From positions 992,001 through 1,056,000 of the forward strand of contig NZ_JAGSPB010000002.1 of assembly GCF_019204025.1 (NCBI RefSeq): a DNA stretch of 64,000 nt, in the 5' to 3' direction. Below, in pieces: positions 9,076 to 18,553 of this stretch. The stretch comes from Erythrobacter ani (GTDB taxonomy: Bacteria; Pseudomonadota; Alphaproteobacteria; Sphingomonadales; Sphingomonadaceae). Within the stretch, counting starts at the first letter, position 1. Each line of letters opens with the position of its first letter. A program made the translations under genes and the position numbers. Below the pieces are notes generated by a model that worked only from the letters and a program-made list of their open reading frames with translations, made no database searches and was not told the DNA's origin.

Positions 9076-10773
9076 TCAGACTTCTTCCACTACGTAGAGT
9101 CCGGGCGCCGGGTCCAGTGGTTTGTGCTTGGTACTTCCAAGCTTCTTGGGCGCGGCCTTCTTGTCGCCGGAGCGCTCCTGAATCCACTCCATCCAGAACG
9201 GCCACCAACTGCCCTTCGTCTCTTCTGTTCCTTGCAGCCACTCATCGGCTGTTGCCGGCAATTTACCCTTTTTCTTCTGAACGAAATACTTCGCCTTCGG
9301 ATTGCCGGGAGGGTTCAGAATCGCCTGCATGTGGCCCGATTGACTGAGCACGTAGGTCACGTCTTTCGAACCAAATAGCTGGGTGGACCGGTAAGTGGCT
9401 TTCCAAGGCGTGATATGGTCGGTCACCCCGCCGAGGATGAACATGTCGGATGTCACTTTCGACAGATCGATCTTGTGATCGGCCATTTCGACTTCGCCCT
9501 TCTTCGTGAAGGCGAGCGTTTCGAACAGTGTCAGGAAATCGCCCATCAGGCTCGCGGACAGATTGGTGGCATCTGCGTTCCAGTAGAGCACGTCGAACGC
9601 CGGCGGGTCCATGCCGAGCAGGTAATTGTTGATTACGTAATTCCAGATCAGGTCGTTGGGTCGGAGCCACGCAAATCCCCGCGCCAGATCGTCGGCCTTG
9701 ATTACACCCTGCTTGGCAGCGCGCTGCCGGGCGAGACGCATGCCGTTCTCGCTGACGAGCGAGCCAGCCTCGATATCGGTTGGTTTGGGGTGAAGAACGC
9801 ACACCATGAGCGTGAGCGTCCCGAGAATATCGTTGCCGTTCGCTGCCAGTTTGGAAGCGAGCACCGACGCGGTCTGCCCGCCGGAGCAGCCTGCCGACAC
9901 ATTGACGGTCTTCGATCCGGTGATCTGCGACACGGCCTCAAGCGCTTCCTCGCATGAAGCGATGTAATCGGCCATGTCCCAGTGCCCCTGATCCTTCGAG
10001 GGATTACGCCACGAAATCACGAAGGTTTGCAGGCCGTTATCGACCTGCCATTTGATGATCGATTTTTCCGGCGAAAGATCATTGATGTACATTTTGTTGA
10101 TCTGCGGCGGGATCGTCAGTTGCGGGATTTCGTAAACTTCGTCGGTGGTCGGTGCGTATTGCACCAGTTCGAACATCTCGGTGCGGTACACCACCGAACC
10201 TTCGGAAGTGGCGATGTTCTCACCAATCTTGAAGGGACGCTTGTCGACTTGGCTCACCATGCCTTTGTTATGGACAAGGTCGCTATAGGCGTTCTGCAAG
10301 CCCTTGATCAGCGAGAGGCCGCCCGAATTGATGAGCTGCTTTTGCGCGATCGGATTGCCTGCTAAGGTGTTGGTAGGGGCAATGCCGTCCAGAATGATGT
10401 TGGCGATGAAATTGGCGCGGTTGCGCTCCAATTCATCAAGCTCGAGCTCTTCCAGCCATCCGCGCATACCTCTTTGTACGGCGAGATAGTATTGCGCGCC
10501 TGCGCGGAAGAAAGGATTGAACTGCCAGGCCGGATCCTGGAATCTCTTATCTTTCGGATCGGGGGCAAGCTCGCTTTTGCCGGTCATTATCTTGACCATG
10601 TCTTCGGTCACGGACTTGGCATGGCGGAACAGACGATTGGGGTCCGAAGCGGTTTCGCGAAGGAGCAGCGCGACCGCACCAACGAAGTCTTCTCGCGCGA
10701 CGCCGATGAGCGGCCCAAGCGCATTTGTTGACTGGGCTGCCTCGTTTTCGAGCTTTACCGTGCCTTCTGCCAT
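9076..10773 (-). CDS. phaC: Poly(3-hydroxyalkanoate) polymerase, class II-like
   Basis: 565 residues. PHA synthase polymerises hydroxyacyl-CoA at the granule surface. The lipase-like box AGCSGG gives Cys296, with Asp452 (TDHITPW) and His481 (SGHMQAILNPPGN) completing the triad. This numbering nearly coincides with pseudomonad class II synthases, and the phrases FVISWRNP and LNPPGNPKAK and the tryptophan-rich C-terminus (SWWPFWMEW, then APGLYV) also match that class. Two ATGs are adjacent; the second is chosen because AAGGGG is five bases away and the numbering fits. An in-frame extension to 10884 is unlikely to be translated. Confidence 0.92.
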   Translation of the reverse strand: MAEGTVKLENEAAQSTNALGPLIGVAREDFVGAVALLLRETASDPNRLFRHAKSVTEDMVKIMTGKSELAPDPKDKRFQDPAWQFNPFFRAGAQYYLAVQRGMRGWLEELELDELERNRANFIANIILDGIAPTNTLAGNPIAQKQLINSGGLSLIKGLQNAYSDLVHNKGMVSQVDKRPFKIGENIATSEGSVVYRTEMFELVQYAPTTDEVYEIPQLTIPPQINKMYINDLSPEKSIIKWQVDNGLQTFVISWRNPSKDQGHWDMADYIASCEEALEAVSQITGSKTVNVSAGCSGGQTASVLASKLAANGNDILGTLTLMVCVLHPKPTDIEAGSLVSENGMRLARQRAAKQGVIKADDLARGFAWLRPNDLIWNYVINNYLLGMDPPAFDVLYWNADATNLSASLMGDFLTLFETLAFTKKGEVEMADHKIDLSKVTSDMFILGGVTDHITPWKATYRSTQLFGSKDVTYVLSQSGHMQAILNPPGNPKAKYFVQKKKGKLPATADEWLQGTEETKGSWWPFWMEWIQERSGDKKAAPKKLGSTKHKPLDPAPGLYVVEEV

Positions 10774-11032
10774 CATGTCCCCTTTTCGTAAGCGCGCTGT
10801 CCGCGCCTTATTTCCTGACGTGTTCACATGCACACAAGGTATACAATTTTCAAGTTTGCCCGCTGGTTCCCACGAACGCGCCACGCGGGCGACATCCCTT
10901 CAACGGGCGGGCAGGTCCGAAACCGAATCCGATCTTAATCCAGGATATTAGGACAAAAATAACCAACCGGGTTTACGTATCGGACAGGTCCAGATCGGTT
11001 TGGGCTGTTCAAGTGTTGGAGGAATTGCGCAG

Positions 11033-13225
11033 GTGCCCCTCAAGGGTTTCTTGTCTTCGAAAAGCTCTGGTCTGCTCGGTGGTCGCCGTGGCAGGGCCGC
11101 ATCCGCTTTGTCCGACAGCGAGAAGCTGGCAATGCTCGACGAGCTCGAGCAGTCGGGTCTCGGATGGTTCTGGGCGTGCGACGGCGAGGGTAATCTCACC
11201 TACCTCAGTTCTGCGATCGCAGACAGGCTTGAGCTTCCGCTCGAAGAAATGCTTAACCAGCCTCTTTCTACCGTTTTTGAGCCGATCGACGGGCAGGGAC
11301 GGACCCGCTCGCTCTCGCTGATGATCGGCGCTCATAAAGCGTTCTCAGGTATCGCGGTTCATGCAGCAAAGCGCCCCGATGGAGCGGTGCTGCGGCTTTC
11401 CGGTCGTCCTATGAGGGATGATAAGGGCCGCTTTATCGGTTTTCGCGGAACCGGCGCGGACATCACCGAAGAATACCACCGCGAAGCGGAAACAGCACGT
11501 CTGGCCAAATACGATTCGCTTACCGGCCTTTCGAACCGCCACCGAATGGCACATCTGATCGATACAACGCTGACGGCGTTCAGGGCTGCCAAGCGCAACT
11601 GTGCGATCCTGATGATGGACCTCGATAAGTTCAAACAGGTAAACGACACCCTCGGCCATGCAGCGGGCGACGAATTGCTCAAGCAAGTTGCTGTCCGCCT
11701 CAAGCGTTCAATTGAACGCGATTGCGAGATCGGCAGGCTTGGCGGAGATGAATTCCAAGTCATGATCCCGGATGTCGACGACCGCGGAGTGCTTGGCGAA
11801 ATCGCGATGAAGATCATCACGATGCTCAAACAACCTTATTCTCTTGAAGAAGGGCGCTGCGTGATCGGCTGTTCGGTCGGGATCGCCATTGCCCCGCACG
11901 ATGGTGTTACGCGCGATGAGGTCGTGCGGTCTGCTGATCTGGCGCTGTACGCTGCCAAGAATGGCGGGCGCGGGCAGTACCGCTTTTTCTCGGGCGATCT
12001 CGAAAACGAGGCGATTTTCCGGAGGCGTCTGGAGGCGGATCTCGGTAAAGCCATCGACCAGGATCAATTGTTCCTGAAATATGAGCCGATCGTCGATGCG
12101 AGCACGCAAAGGGTGGAGGCCCTAGAGGCGCATATCTGCTGGAACCACGATCAGCGCGGCGAAATCGATGAGATCGAGTTCGCCTCGATCCTCGACGGGT
12201 CGAGCCAGGTCAACGAAGTGGGTCGATGGGCAATTTCAGAGGCTTGTAAACACGCGGCATATTGGCCGGAGTCAATTCGCGTTTCCGTCAATGTCCCCGT
12301 TCCGTTGTTCGGATCGAGCGATTTTGTGAGCAGCGTCAAGGAGGCGTTGCAGGTGGCCGATATGGCGGCTGGGCGCCTTGACCTCGAAATCAACGAGGCG
12401 GTGTTCTTCGGCGATACAACTGCCGTGGACAGCACTCTTGCTCAGCTTTTTAAGCTGGGCGTGCGGCTCACCCTCGATGAGTTCGGCAGCGGGTATTCCT
12501 CGCTATCCTATCTGCGCCGTGCGCCATTCGATTCGATCAAGATCGATGAGAAACTGATCGCAGAGGCAGATCGGCACGACAGCCGCGAACTCGGATTAAT
12601 CCGTGCGATCGTCGCGCTTTCGGATGCGCTCGAAATGGATACTGTTGCGCATGGTATCGAAACCAACGCGCTTCTCGCCTCGCTGCTCGACTGCGGCGTG
12701 CGCCGGGTCCAGGGGCCGATCTTTGCGGCTCCGATGACGCGCGAAGAAGCCGAGAGCGAATTGCTGGGTGAAGGATGGAAGATTGAGCCGAGTAGCGATC
12801 GGACGCGGCGCGCCCGCCGCCGGACGGTTTATCGCAAGATACAGGTGATCCACGATGATCACTCCTATGAAGTCACGTTGCGCAATCTTTCGAAAACAGG
12901 CGCTCTGATTCAGGGCTTGGCCGACGTGCCAAAGGGCACACAATTCGTCGTCGATCTCGGCGGCGGCCAGTTGGCAGTTGCGACCGTGACCCGCACCAGC
13001 GCCGACACCCAGGGCCTCGAGTTCGAACATTCGCTCATTGACGATGGCTCGGGCGGATTGTGTACGCGCAACCGTGTATCGCCTTATGCCCTAGCCGCGG
13101 CCGGCGCCACATTGTCGGCGCTCTCACCAGGAAGCTACAAAGCCATGGAAGGCGGACTGCTGGGCCAGGGAGCAAGCATTCCGCAATTCGGTTATGCTCC
13201 AAGTGCGGAGCATGAACTGGCCTAA
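11033..13225 (+). CDS. PAS-GGDEF-EAL(degenerate)-PilZ protein
   Basis: 730 residues. A PAS-like sensor lies at about 35-150, then GGDEF (intact GGDEF motif at 237-241, no RxxD inhibitory site), an EAL-type domain at about 330-585 and a C-terminal PilZ domain at about 590-685 with RRARRR and NLSKTG motifs. The EAL signature reads EAH with Cys for the following Arg, DDFG is DEFG, the T of the ExTE motif is N and AEGVE is AHGIE, so phosphodiesterase activity is unlikely. It may synthesise c-di-GMP and sense it through PilZ. GTG at 33 bases after the first in-frame TTG is chosen because GGAGGA precedes it. Probably cytoplasmic; no membrane segment is seen. Confidence 0.9.
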   Translation: MPLKGFLSSKSSGLLGGRRGRAASALSDSEKLAMLDELEQSGLGWFWACDGEGNLTYLSSAIADRLELPLEEMLNQPLSTVFEPIDGQGRTRSLSLMIGAHKAFSGIAVHAAKRPDGAVLRLSGRPMRDDKGRFIGFRGTGADITEEYHREAETARLAKYDSLTGLSNRHRMAHLIDTTLTAFRAAKRNCAILMMDLDKFKQVNDTLGHAAGDELLKQVAVRLKRSIERDCEIGRLGGDEFQVMIPDVDDRGVLGEIAMKIITMLKQPYSLEEGRCVIGCSVGIAIAPHDGVTRDEVVRSADLALYAAKNGGRGQYRFFSGDLENEAIFRRRLEADLGKAIDQDQLFLKYEPIVDASTQRVEALEAHICWNHDQRGEIDEIEFASILDGSSQVNEVGRWAISEACKHAAYWPESIRVSVNVPVPLFGSSDFVSSVKEALQVADMAAGRLDLEINEAVFFGDTTAVDSTLAQLFKLGVRLTLDEFGSGYSSLSYLRRAPFDSIKIDEKLIAEADRHDSRELGLIRAIVALSDALEMDTVAHGIETNALLASLLDCGVRRVQGPIFAAPMTREEAESELLGEGWKIEPSSDRTRRARRRTVYRKIQVIHDDHSYEVTLRNLSKTGALIQGLADVPKGTQFVVDLGGGQLAVATVTRTSADTQGLEFEHSLIDDGSGGLCTRNRVSPYALAAAGATLSALSPGSYKAMEGGLLGQGASIPQFGYAPSAEHELA

Positions 13226-13295
13226 GCACGCCTTTCGCGGTGTTGCGATTTTCGCGAATGACAGATGGCTTTCGTGTAGCTATTTGCGCTTTGCA

Positions 13296-15113
13296 ATGAC
13301 TGACCTTTCCCGAATTCGCAATTTCTCGATTATCGCTCACATCGATCATGGCAAGTCCACGCTCGCCGACCGGCTGATCCAGTTCACCGGCGGGCTCACC
13401 GCGCGCGAGATGTCCGAGCAAGTCCTTGATAACATGGACATCGAGAAGGAGCGCGGCATCACGATCAAGGCCCAGACCGTCCGCCTCAACTACACCGCAA
13501 AGGATGGCGAGACCTACCAGCTCAACCTCATGGACACCCCCGGCCACGTCGATTTCGCCTACGAAGTCTCCCGCAGCCTTGCCGCGTGCGAAGGCGCGCT
13601 GCTGGTGGTGGACGCCGCGCAAGGGGTCGAGGCGCAGACGCTCGCCAATGTCTACCAGTCGATCGAGCACGACCACGAAATCGTCCCCGTCATCAACAAG
13701 GTCGACCTGCCCGCCGCCGAGCCCGAGCGCGTGCGCGAGGAAATCGAGGAGGTCATCGGCCTCGACGCATCCGAAGCGGTCATGACCTCGGCGAAGACCG
13801 GCATCGGCATCGAAGACGTGCTCGAAGCGGTCGTCGCCAAGATCCCCCCGCCCAAGGGGGAGCGCGACAAACCGCTGAAAGCCAGCCTTATCGATAGCTG
13901 GTACGACCCGTATCTCGGCGTCGTCATCCTCGTCCGCGTGATCGAAGGCGTGCTGAGCAAGGGCCAGAACATCAAGTTCATGCAGGGCGGCACGCAGCAC
14001 CTCGTCGACCGGGTCGGCTGCTTCACCCCGAAACGCACCGACCTGCCGGAACTCGGCCCCGGCGAGATCGGCTTCATCACCGCGCAGATCAAGGAAGTCG
14101 AACAAGCCCGCGTCGGCGACACCATCACCACGGTCAAAAACGGCGCGAGCGAAGCGCTGCCGGGATACAAGGAAGTGCAGCCGGTGGTGTTCTGCGGCCT
14201 GTTCCCGGTCGACGCGGCGGATTTCGAAAAACTGCGCGAAAGCATCGGCAAACTGCGGCTCAACGATGCCAGCTTCTCCTACGAGATGGAAAGCTCCGCC
14301 GCGCTCGGCTTCGGCTTTCGCGCAGGCTTCCTCGGCCTGTTGCACCTCGAGATCATCCAGGAACGGCTCAGCCGCGAATACGATCTCGACCTGATCACCA
14401 CCGCGCCCAGCGTGGTCTACCGCTTGCAGCTCAGCAAGTCGAAGACCGAGGATGCGAAGGAGATCCTGATCCACAACCCCGCCGATTGGCCGGACATCAA
14501 CCGCATCGACATGATCGAGGAGCCGTGGATCAAGGCGGTGATCTACACGCCGGACGAGTATCTCGGATCGATCCTCAAACTGTGTCAGGACCGCCGCGGT
14601 ATCCAGACCGACCTTACCTATGTCGGCGGCCGCGCGCAGGTGACGTACGAGCTGCCGCTGAACGAAGTGGTGTTCGATTTCTACGACCGTCTGAAAAGCA
14701 TCTCACGCGGCTATGCCAGCTTCGATTACGAACAGATCGGTCTGCGCGAAGGCGATCTTGTGAAGATGAACATCCTCGTCAACGGAGAGCCGGTCGATGC
14801 GCTGTCGCTGATCGTCCATGCGGGCGTCGCGGAAGAGCGGGGCAGGGGCATGTGCGAACGGCTGAAAGACCTGATCCCGCGCCACCTGTTCAAGATCCCC
14901 GTGCAAGCCGCCATCGGCGGCAAGATCATCGCCCGCGAAACCATCGCCGCGATGCGAAAGGACGTTACCGCCAAATGCTATGGCGGCGATATTTCCCGGA
15001 AGAAAAAACTGCTGGAAAAGCAGAAGAAGGGGAAAGCGAAAATGCGCGAGTACGGGAATGTGAGCATTCCGCAGGAAGCGTTTATTGCTGCGCTGCGGAT
15101 GGGGGAGGAGTAG
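13296..15113 (+). CDS. lepA: Elongation factor 4 (back-translocating ribosomal GTPase)
   Basis: 605 residues, standard length for LepA/EF4, a ribosome-bound GTPase that remodels stalled elongation complexes. The G motifs are clear: [26 protein letters not shown] and SAKTG. The C-terminal basic region ends in [14 protein letters not shown], which is specific to LepA and absent from EF-G. The ATG at 13296 starts the protein as [13 protein letters not shown]; an earlier in-frame start at 13194 would overlap the upstream gene and is rejected. Its codon use is more GC-rich at third positions than that of its neighbours. Confidence 0.97.
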   Translation: MTDLSRIRNFSIIAHIDHGKSTLADRLIQFTGGLTAREMSEQVLDNMDIEKERGITIKAQTVRLNYTAKDGETYQLNLMDTPGHVDFAYEVSRSLAACEGALLVVDAAQGVEAQTLANVYQSIEHDHEIVPVINKVDLPAAEPERVREEIEEVIGLDASEAVMTSAKTGIGIEDVLEAVVAKIPPPKGERDKPLKASLIDSWYDPYLGVVILVRVIEGVLSKGQNIKFMQGGTQHLVDRVGCFTPKRTDLPELGPGEIGFITAQIKEVEQARVGDTITTVKNGASEALPGYKEVQPVVFCGLFPVDAADFEKLRESIGKLRLNDASFSYEMESSAALGFGFRAGFLGLLHLEIIQERLSREYDLDLITTAPSVVYRLQLSKSKTEDAKEILIHNPADWPDINRIDMIEEPWIKAVIYTPDEYLGSILKLCQDRRGIQTDLTYVGGRAQVTYELPLNEVVFDFYDRLKSISRGYASFDYEQIGLREGDLVKMNILVNGEPVDALSLIVHAGVAEERGRGMCERLKDLIPRHLFKIPVQAAIGGKIIARETIAAMRKDVTAKCYGGDISRKKKLLEKQKKGKAKMREYGNVSIPQEAFIAALRMGEE

Positions 15114-15196
15114 CCATCTCCCAATCGAGCTTCCCTCGACCGGCCGAAGGCTGACCCTCAAACGTTCAATAATCGCGGCGCGTCATACAAGCTCTG

Positions 15197-15220
15197 ATCG
15201 GGGGGTATCCCCCCCCCGAT
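15197..15220. terminator. GC-rich hairpin between convergent lepA and DUF6289 genes
   Basis: ATCGGGGGG and CCCCCCCGAT can pair around a short TAT(CC) loop. The element sits 83 bases after the lepA stop and 10 bases before the stop of the convergent gene at 15230, a natural place for a two-way terminator. There is no T run on either side, and long G and C runs are also error-prone in sequencing, so the exact length is uncertain. Confidence 0.45.
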
Positions 15221-15229
15221 ACTGCCCGC

Positions 15230-15448
15230 TCAGCAACGAAAATTCTCTGTGGTACTGTAGATGTCGGGAGATCCCCAGCTAGTAACAGAACCGTCACAGA
15301 ATACGATGAACTGGCCAGTCACGTTTGTCTCACCCACATCGCTATAAAAGGTGTGTCGCTCCGCAATTCCCGAACCCTGCATTGCACTGGTACCTACTGC
15401 CGATATAGCCAATACTGCTGCGGATAGACCTATCAATCCTTTTCTCAT
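15230..15448 (-). CDS. Small secreted protein, DUF6289-like
   Basis: 72 residues. A signal peptide is evident (MRKGLIGLSAAVLAISAVG then a cleavage site near TSA at 20-22). The mature peptide of about 50 residues has a YSD motif, a VFCDGS motif and a C-terminal cysteine, so Cys51 and Cys72 could form a disulfide. The YSD...CDG pattern resembles DUF6289 peptides, whose function is unknown. The start at 15448 is chosen over a longer frame because AGGGAGAG is five bases upstream and it places the signal peptide at the N-terminus. The AT-rich surroundings suggest acquisition. Confidence 0.7.
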   Translation of the reverse strand: MRKGLIGLSAAVLAISAVGTSAMQGSGIAERHTFYSDVGETNVTGQFIVFCDGSVTSWGSPDIYSTTENFRC

Positions 15449-15742
15449 GTATACTCTCCCTAAATGTGTTACGAAATGATGTCCGTAACAGGTAGTCTGA
15501 GTGTATAGCAAAATTGTAATTTATCGAATCGATTGGACGTAAATAAATCACGACTCGACATCGCAATACGTCGAATAAATGTTAGCATGAAGCTAATATA
15601 TAATTCAAAGTTATGTAAAAACAGATCACGAACCGCTGTATTGATGGATATGACTTGCCACTAATATGGGTTCCGTGAGCCTTTGGAACATAGCACGGTC
15701 TGCTTTGGTCACGGCCCCGAGAACAGCGCGTGGCGGCTTTCG
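15449..15742. other. AT-rich intergenic region
   Basis: About 290 bases between the DUF6289 gene and the Flp pilin gene. The part from roughly 15520 to 15660 is markedly richer in A and T than the rest of the window. It should contain the promoter for the DUF6289 gene, but no box can be assigned with confidence. No coding frame with a plausible ribosome site was seen. Confidence 0.5.
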
Positions 15743-15901
15743 CTACCCTGCCATTCCGTCTGCGACAGTCTGAAAAACCTGTTCGAGATTCAGGCCGAGG
15801 CTGGTGAAAGCAATGATCGCTGCAAGCGAGATAAGCGCTGCAATGAGTCCGTACTCAATTGCGGTAGCCCCGTCTTCATCGGCAAGTATTCGTGTAATCA
15901 T
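15743..15901 (-). CDS. Flp/Fap-type pilin (class III prepilin)
   Basis: 52 residues. The sequence begins MITRILADEDGATAIEYGLI; the prepilin peptidase site is Gly11 followed by Ala-Thr-Ala-Ile-Glu16-Tyr17, the GxxxxEY pattern of Flp pilins, and residues 17-36 form a hydrophobic helix. After cleavage by a TadV/CpaA-type peptidase it would be assembled by a Tad secretion system into adhesive fibres. AAAGGGG lies upstream of the ATG. No tad/cpa gene is nearby, so the assembly machinery must be elsewhere or the gene is an orphan. Confidence 0.88.
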   Translation of the reverse strand: MITRILADEDGATAIEYGLIAALISLAAIIAFTSLGLNLEQVFQTVADGMAG

Positions 15902-16284
15902 TTCTGCGCCCCTTTGATTGCGATTAGAGGTATGTGAGGAGTATTACCAAATTCCTCATGCAGCTTATTGTTGAGCGCGGTGGTCTAACGATTTGAGGTA
16001 CAAGAACGCGATTCCAAAGGACGGTAGCCTGAGTAGGGTCCGTTTGTTTACGCTTCATTTTTAGCACCTAGACTGTGCATTTAGGACGACGCGTGGAGTA
16101 GGGAATAAACAGAAATTGGGCGTTTGAGCGGATTGGCAGAGGTACGAGCGAACCGTTACGTTTCGCATGAAAGCAAGACCCCAGCGTCGCTAAAGACTTA
16201 TTAAAGACCCAATGGTCAGGCCGTCGCGCTATTAGCAAGCATATCCTGAACGCCTTGGTTGCGCGTTGATGCTATGATTTTCGG
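15902..16284. other. Intergenic region without recognised features
   Basis: About 380 bases upstream of the Flp pilin gene and downstream of the nuclease gene. I see no open frame with a convincing start, no tRNA-like cloverleaf and no strong hairpin. It should hold the pilin promoter. Composition is AT-richer than in the flanking core genes, in line with the accessory patch around it. Confidence 0.45.
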
Positions 16285-17334
16285 TTACATCTCAAGTTCT
16301 TTGATGCGATCTGTGATTTGCTTTTCGAATCCATAGAGATCACGCGGCCCGTCGACCGAATGGCGAGTTTCATCTTTGCCATGAAACGTACCCAGATATC
16401 GAGCCGTGCGACTGTTGAAGTGGAGACGAGCAATCGTTTTGCGGTTGTTATCGTCAAGAAGGACCGCGCAATAGGATTTCTGATCGCGAATGGCGATACG
16501 GCTTGGATCGACTACTCGCGTGCCAATTGCGCGAATGATATTGAAACCTTCGATCTCAACCTCTGTCGTTTCTATGCCATCGTCTGCTGATGAATCACTG
16601 TCGTCAGCCTCAATGGGATTCGACGCCTGCAATGCAGAAGTGAGTCTATCGTTGACCTTGTCGCGAATGAGAGAATTGATCGACGCGACGATGAGGCCTT
16701 CGAATGTCTCACGAACCGATGCGGTCACGCGACCGTCGACGACGCGTTTTGCGATCATATTGACGAAGTCATCGGACGGATCGGCAAACTCTTTTTCTAA
16801 TTCTTTGGCGACATGGCTTTGCATCTTAAGATTGCCGGCTGTCGCGACAATCCGATCAATGTTGAAATTGTCTTTGGTGAAGTCTTGTAAGGCCTTCACG
16901 TCTGCTTTCTTCACGTTTTCCATGTCGAGTGTTAAGAAGGGGCGCTCGTCCATCTTATTGGCTTGATCGGTGTCCGAGTAGAACTTGAAAATCACGCCGT
17001 TTGTGAGGATAGCAATTCGCGCTTCTGTTACATGAAAGTATCGCATCAGTTGTGAAGCGTGGTTCGCGCTCAACTCGGCTTTTGCAGGCTTGCACTCGAC
17101 CAGGATAGATACTTTGCCATCGTTGCAAATAGCGTAATCAACCTTCTCACCTTTCTTTGTCCCTACGTCCGCGGTGAACTCAGGAACGACCTCGGCTGGG
17201 TTGAAGACGTTGTAGCCAAGTGCCTGTAAGAAAGGCATTACGAGCGCGTTTTTAGCTGCTTCCTCCGTCAGCAAGACTTCTCGATGTTCGCGAACGGTTT
17301 TCGATAAATCGGTGAGTTTACTTTCGAGATCCAT
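16285..17334 (-). CDS. Stand-alone restriction-endonuclease-like protein (type I HsdR N-terminal / predicted type IV family)
   Basis: 349 residues. The N-terminal 150 residues resemble the nuclease domain of type I R subunits: TEEAAKNALVMPFLQALGY near 23-41, Asp66 in VDYAI and Glu80-Cys-Lys82 in LVECKPAK make a PD-(D/E)XK site. The rest contains a helical segment and an acidic linker (DDSDSSADD) before a C-terminal beta-rich domain. No helicase motor, methylase or specificity gene is next to it, so it matches the predicted stand-alone type IV-like nucleases of unknown target. GGGAGG seven bases upstream supports this ATG. Lower GC than its neighbours. Confidence 0.82.
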   Translation of the reverse strand: MDLESKLTDLSKTVREHREVLLTEEAAKNALVMPFLQALGYNVFNPAEVVPEFTADVGTKKGEKVDYAICNDGKVSILVECKPAKAELSANHASQLMRYFHVTEARIAILTNGVIFKFYSDTDQANKMDERPFLTLDMENVKKADVKALQDFTKDNFNIDRIVATAGNLKMQSHVAKELEKEFADPSDDFVNMIAKRVVDGRVTASVRETFEGLIVASINSLIRDKVNDRLTSALQASNPIEADDSDSSADDGIETTEVEIEGFNIIRAIGTRVVDPSRIAIRDQKSYCAVLLDDNNRKTIARLHFNSRTARYLGTFHGKDETRHSVDGPRDLYGFEKQITDRIKELEM

Positions 17335-17546
17335 ATCTGCGCCTCCCTGTTTTAAGCAGTCTAGCTGCAAGTAAATAGATCGCAACTATTTGTTAGGCTT
17401 AGAAATTCTTAAAGAACGTTGATGGCGCTCTACAAAGAGAATTTGTGCTCACATCGCGGCCTGCCATCATGCCTTGCGATCCTCCAAGCAAGCGACTGAC
17501 AGCTGAGCTTTTAGAGACATAACGTTGGGTGAAACAGTTTTTGTCT

Positions 17547-17578
17547 CCTTGCGGGTGCGAAATGACTCACTCGCAAGG
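17547..17578. terminator. Candidate stem-loop downstream of the 17629-18453 gene
   Basis: CCTTGCGGGTG at 17547-17557 pairs with CACTCGCAAGG at 17568-17578 (11 pairs, one G-U) around a ten-base loop. It lies about 50 bases past the stop of the minus-strand gene and may end that transcript. A proper U run is missing, so the assignment is weak. Confidence 0.35.
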
Positions 17579-17628
17579 TCATCTCGTTTGTGGCCTAAGT
17601 CACAATCTCCAGCGCTAGGTGCCTTCAC

Positions 17629-18453
17629 TCACCGCAACGTATCATCCTTGAGCGACCAAACAGTCTTCCGCACCTTCGGCTCCACCACCTTCTCCGGGGG
17701 CGGGACGGCGTTGATCGTTTCCCTTGGGCCCGAGAGCGCCTTGCGCCGGGCATCCTCCTCGGCGGCGAGCCGTTCCATGTCGCGCGTCTTTAGCGCCTCG
17801 TAATGCTGCCATGCCTCGCGCGTTTCTTCGGATAGCGCGTCCCATTCGCGCTGGCGGCGGTGTTCGATCTCGATCCGCAGGCCTTCCACTTTCCGGTCGA
17901 TCCCTGCGCGGATTTCCTCCGGCGAGGGGAGGGCGGCCTCGCGCTCGGCCTCCCATTCGGCGAACAGTTTCTTGCGCAGCCGGTCCTCGTCCATCCGGCC
18001 GACCGCGTTCAGCCCCTTGGCCTTGCCCTCAGCAAAGCGTTCGGGCGCGCGGTTTCTCAGCATGAACATGAGCAGGCGGTCATTGTAACGCCTGCGCGTG
18101 CCGATCAGCTTGCCGTAGGAATAGAGCGGCTCCTCCACCCCGTTGAGCGCGCGGTCCATGGCGACGTCCTCGATCCGCTGCACGCCGAGATCGAGCGCGG
18201 CCTCCCATGCTGCGCGGAAGCTTTCGGCGCCGGGTTGGCGGCGCAGGTGGTAGGCGCCGCGCTGGCTCATATCGACGGTCCGGCAGGCGGCGTGGATCGA
18301 GCCGGTGTCGGCCAGCGCTTCGATAAAGGCGCGCTGGCGCTCGGGCGTCCAGCCGTCGTGCCGGTTGCCCTGGCGCGGGACGACAGTGAAATCGGGGATC
18401 TGGCCGGAGGGTACGGGAAGGCGGCGGGTGCGGGGGTCTGTCTTGCGGGTCAT
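17629..18453 (-). CDS. Terminase-small-subunit-like helix-turn-helix protein, function unknown
   Basis: 274 residues. After a basic N-terminus comes WTPERQRAFIEALADTGSIHAACR, which looks like the DNA-binding helix-turn-helix of phage terminase small subunits, followed by YHLRRQPGAESFRAAWEAAL. The C-terminal half is highly charged and probably coiled coil (EHRRQREWDALSEETREAW). No other phage gene is nearby, so this is either a remnant or, more likely, a family of chromosomal HTH proteins that I believe recurs in Sphingomonadales. No function is proposed. Confidence 0.62.
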   Translation of the reverse strand: MTRKTDPRTRRLPVPSGQIPDFTVVPRQGNRHDGWTPERQRAFIEALADTGSIHAACRTVDMSQRGAYHLRRQPGAESFRAAWEAALDLGVQRIEDVAMDRALNGVEEPLYSYGKLIGTRRRYNDRLLMFMLRNRAPERFAEGKAKGLNAVGRMDEDRLRKKLFAEWEAEREAALPSPEEIRAGIDRKVEGLRIEIEHRRQREWDALSEETREAWQHYEALKTRDMERLAAEEDARRKALSGPRETINAVPPPEKVVEPKVRKTVWSLKDDTLR

Positions 18454-18553
18454 GGAGGATTATGAACCACAAAACGCGCGAGTAGGAAATTGGTGGGCAA
18501 GTCGCCGCAACTTCACTTGGCGTTCACGCAGGCCATGGCTATAGGCTGGCCTC

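Noticed and set aside
9076..10884. Longer phaC start at 10884
   Set aside because: The extra residues have no family match and the Cys296 numbering and ribosome site favour 10773.
12130..12730. Active c-di-GMP phosphodiesterase in the EAL domain
   Set aside because: EAL, DDFG and AEG motifs are all altered at catalytic positions.
13035..14474. Long minus-strand frame opposite lepA (about 480 codons)
   Set aside because: Fully antisense to lepA, composition is what high-GC shadow frames give, no ribosome site or domain resemblance.
15902..16284. Possible tRNA or small RNA in the gap upstream of the pilin gene
   Set aside because: No cloverleaf, T-loop motif or strong stem-loop with a U run was found by eye.
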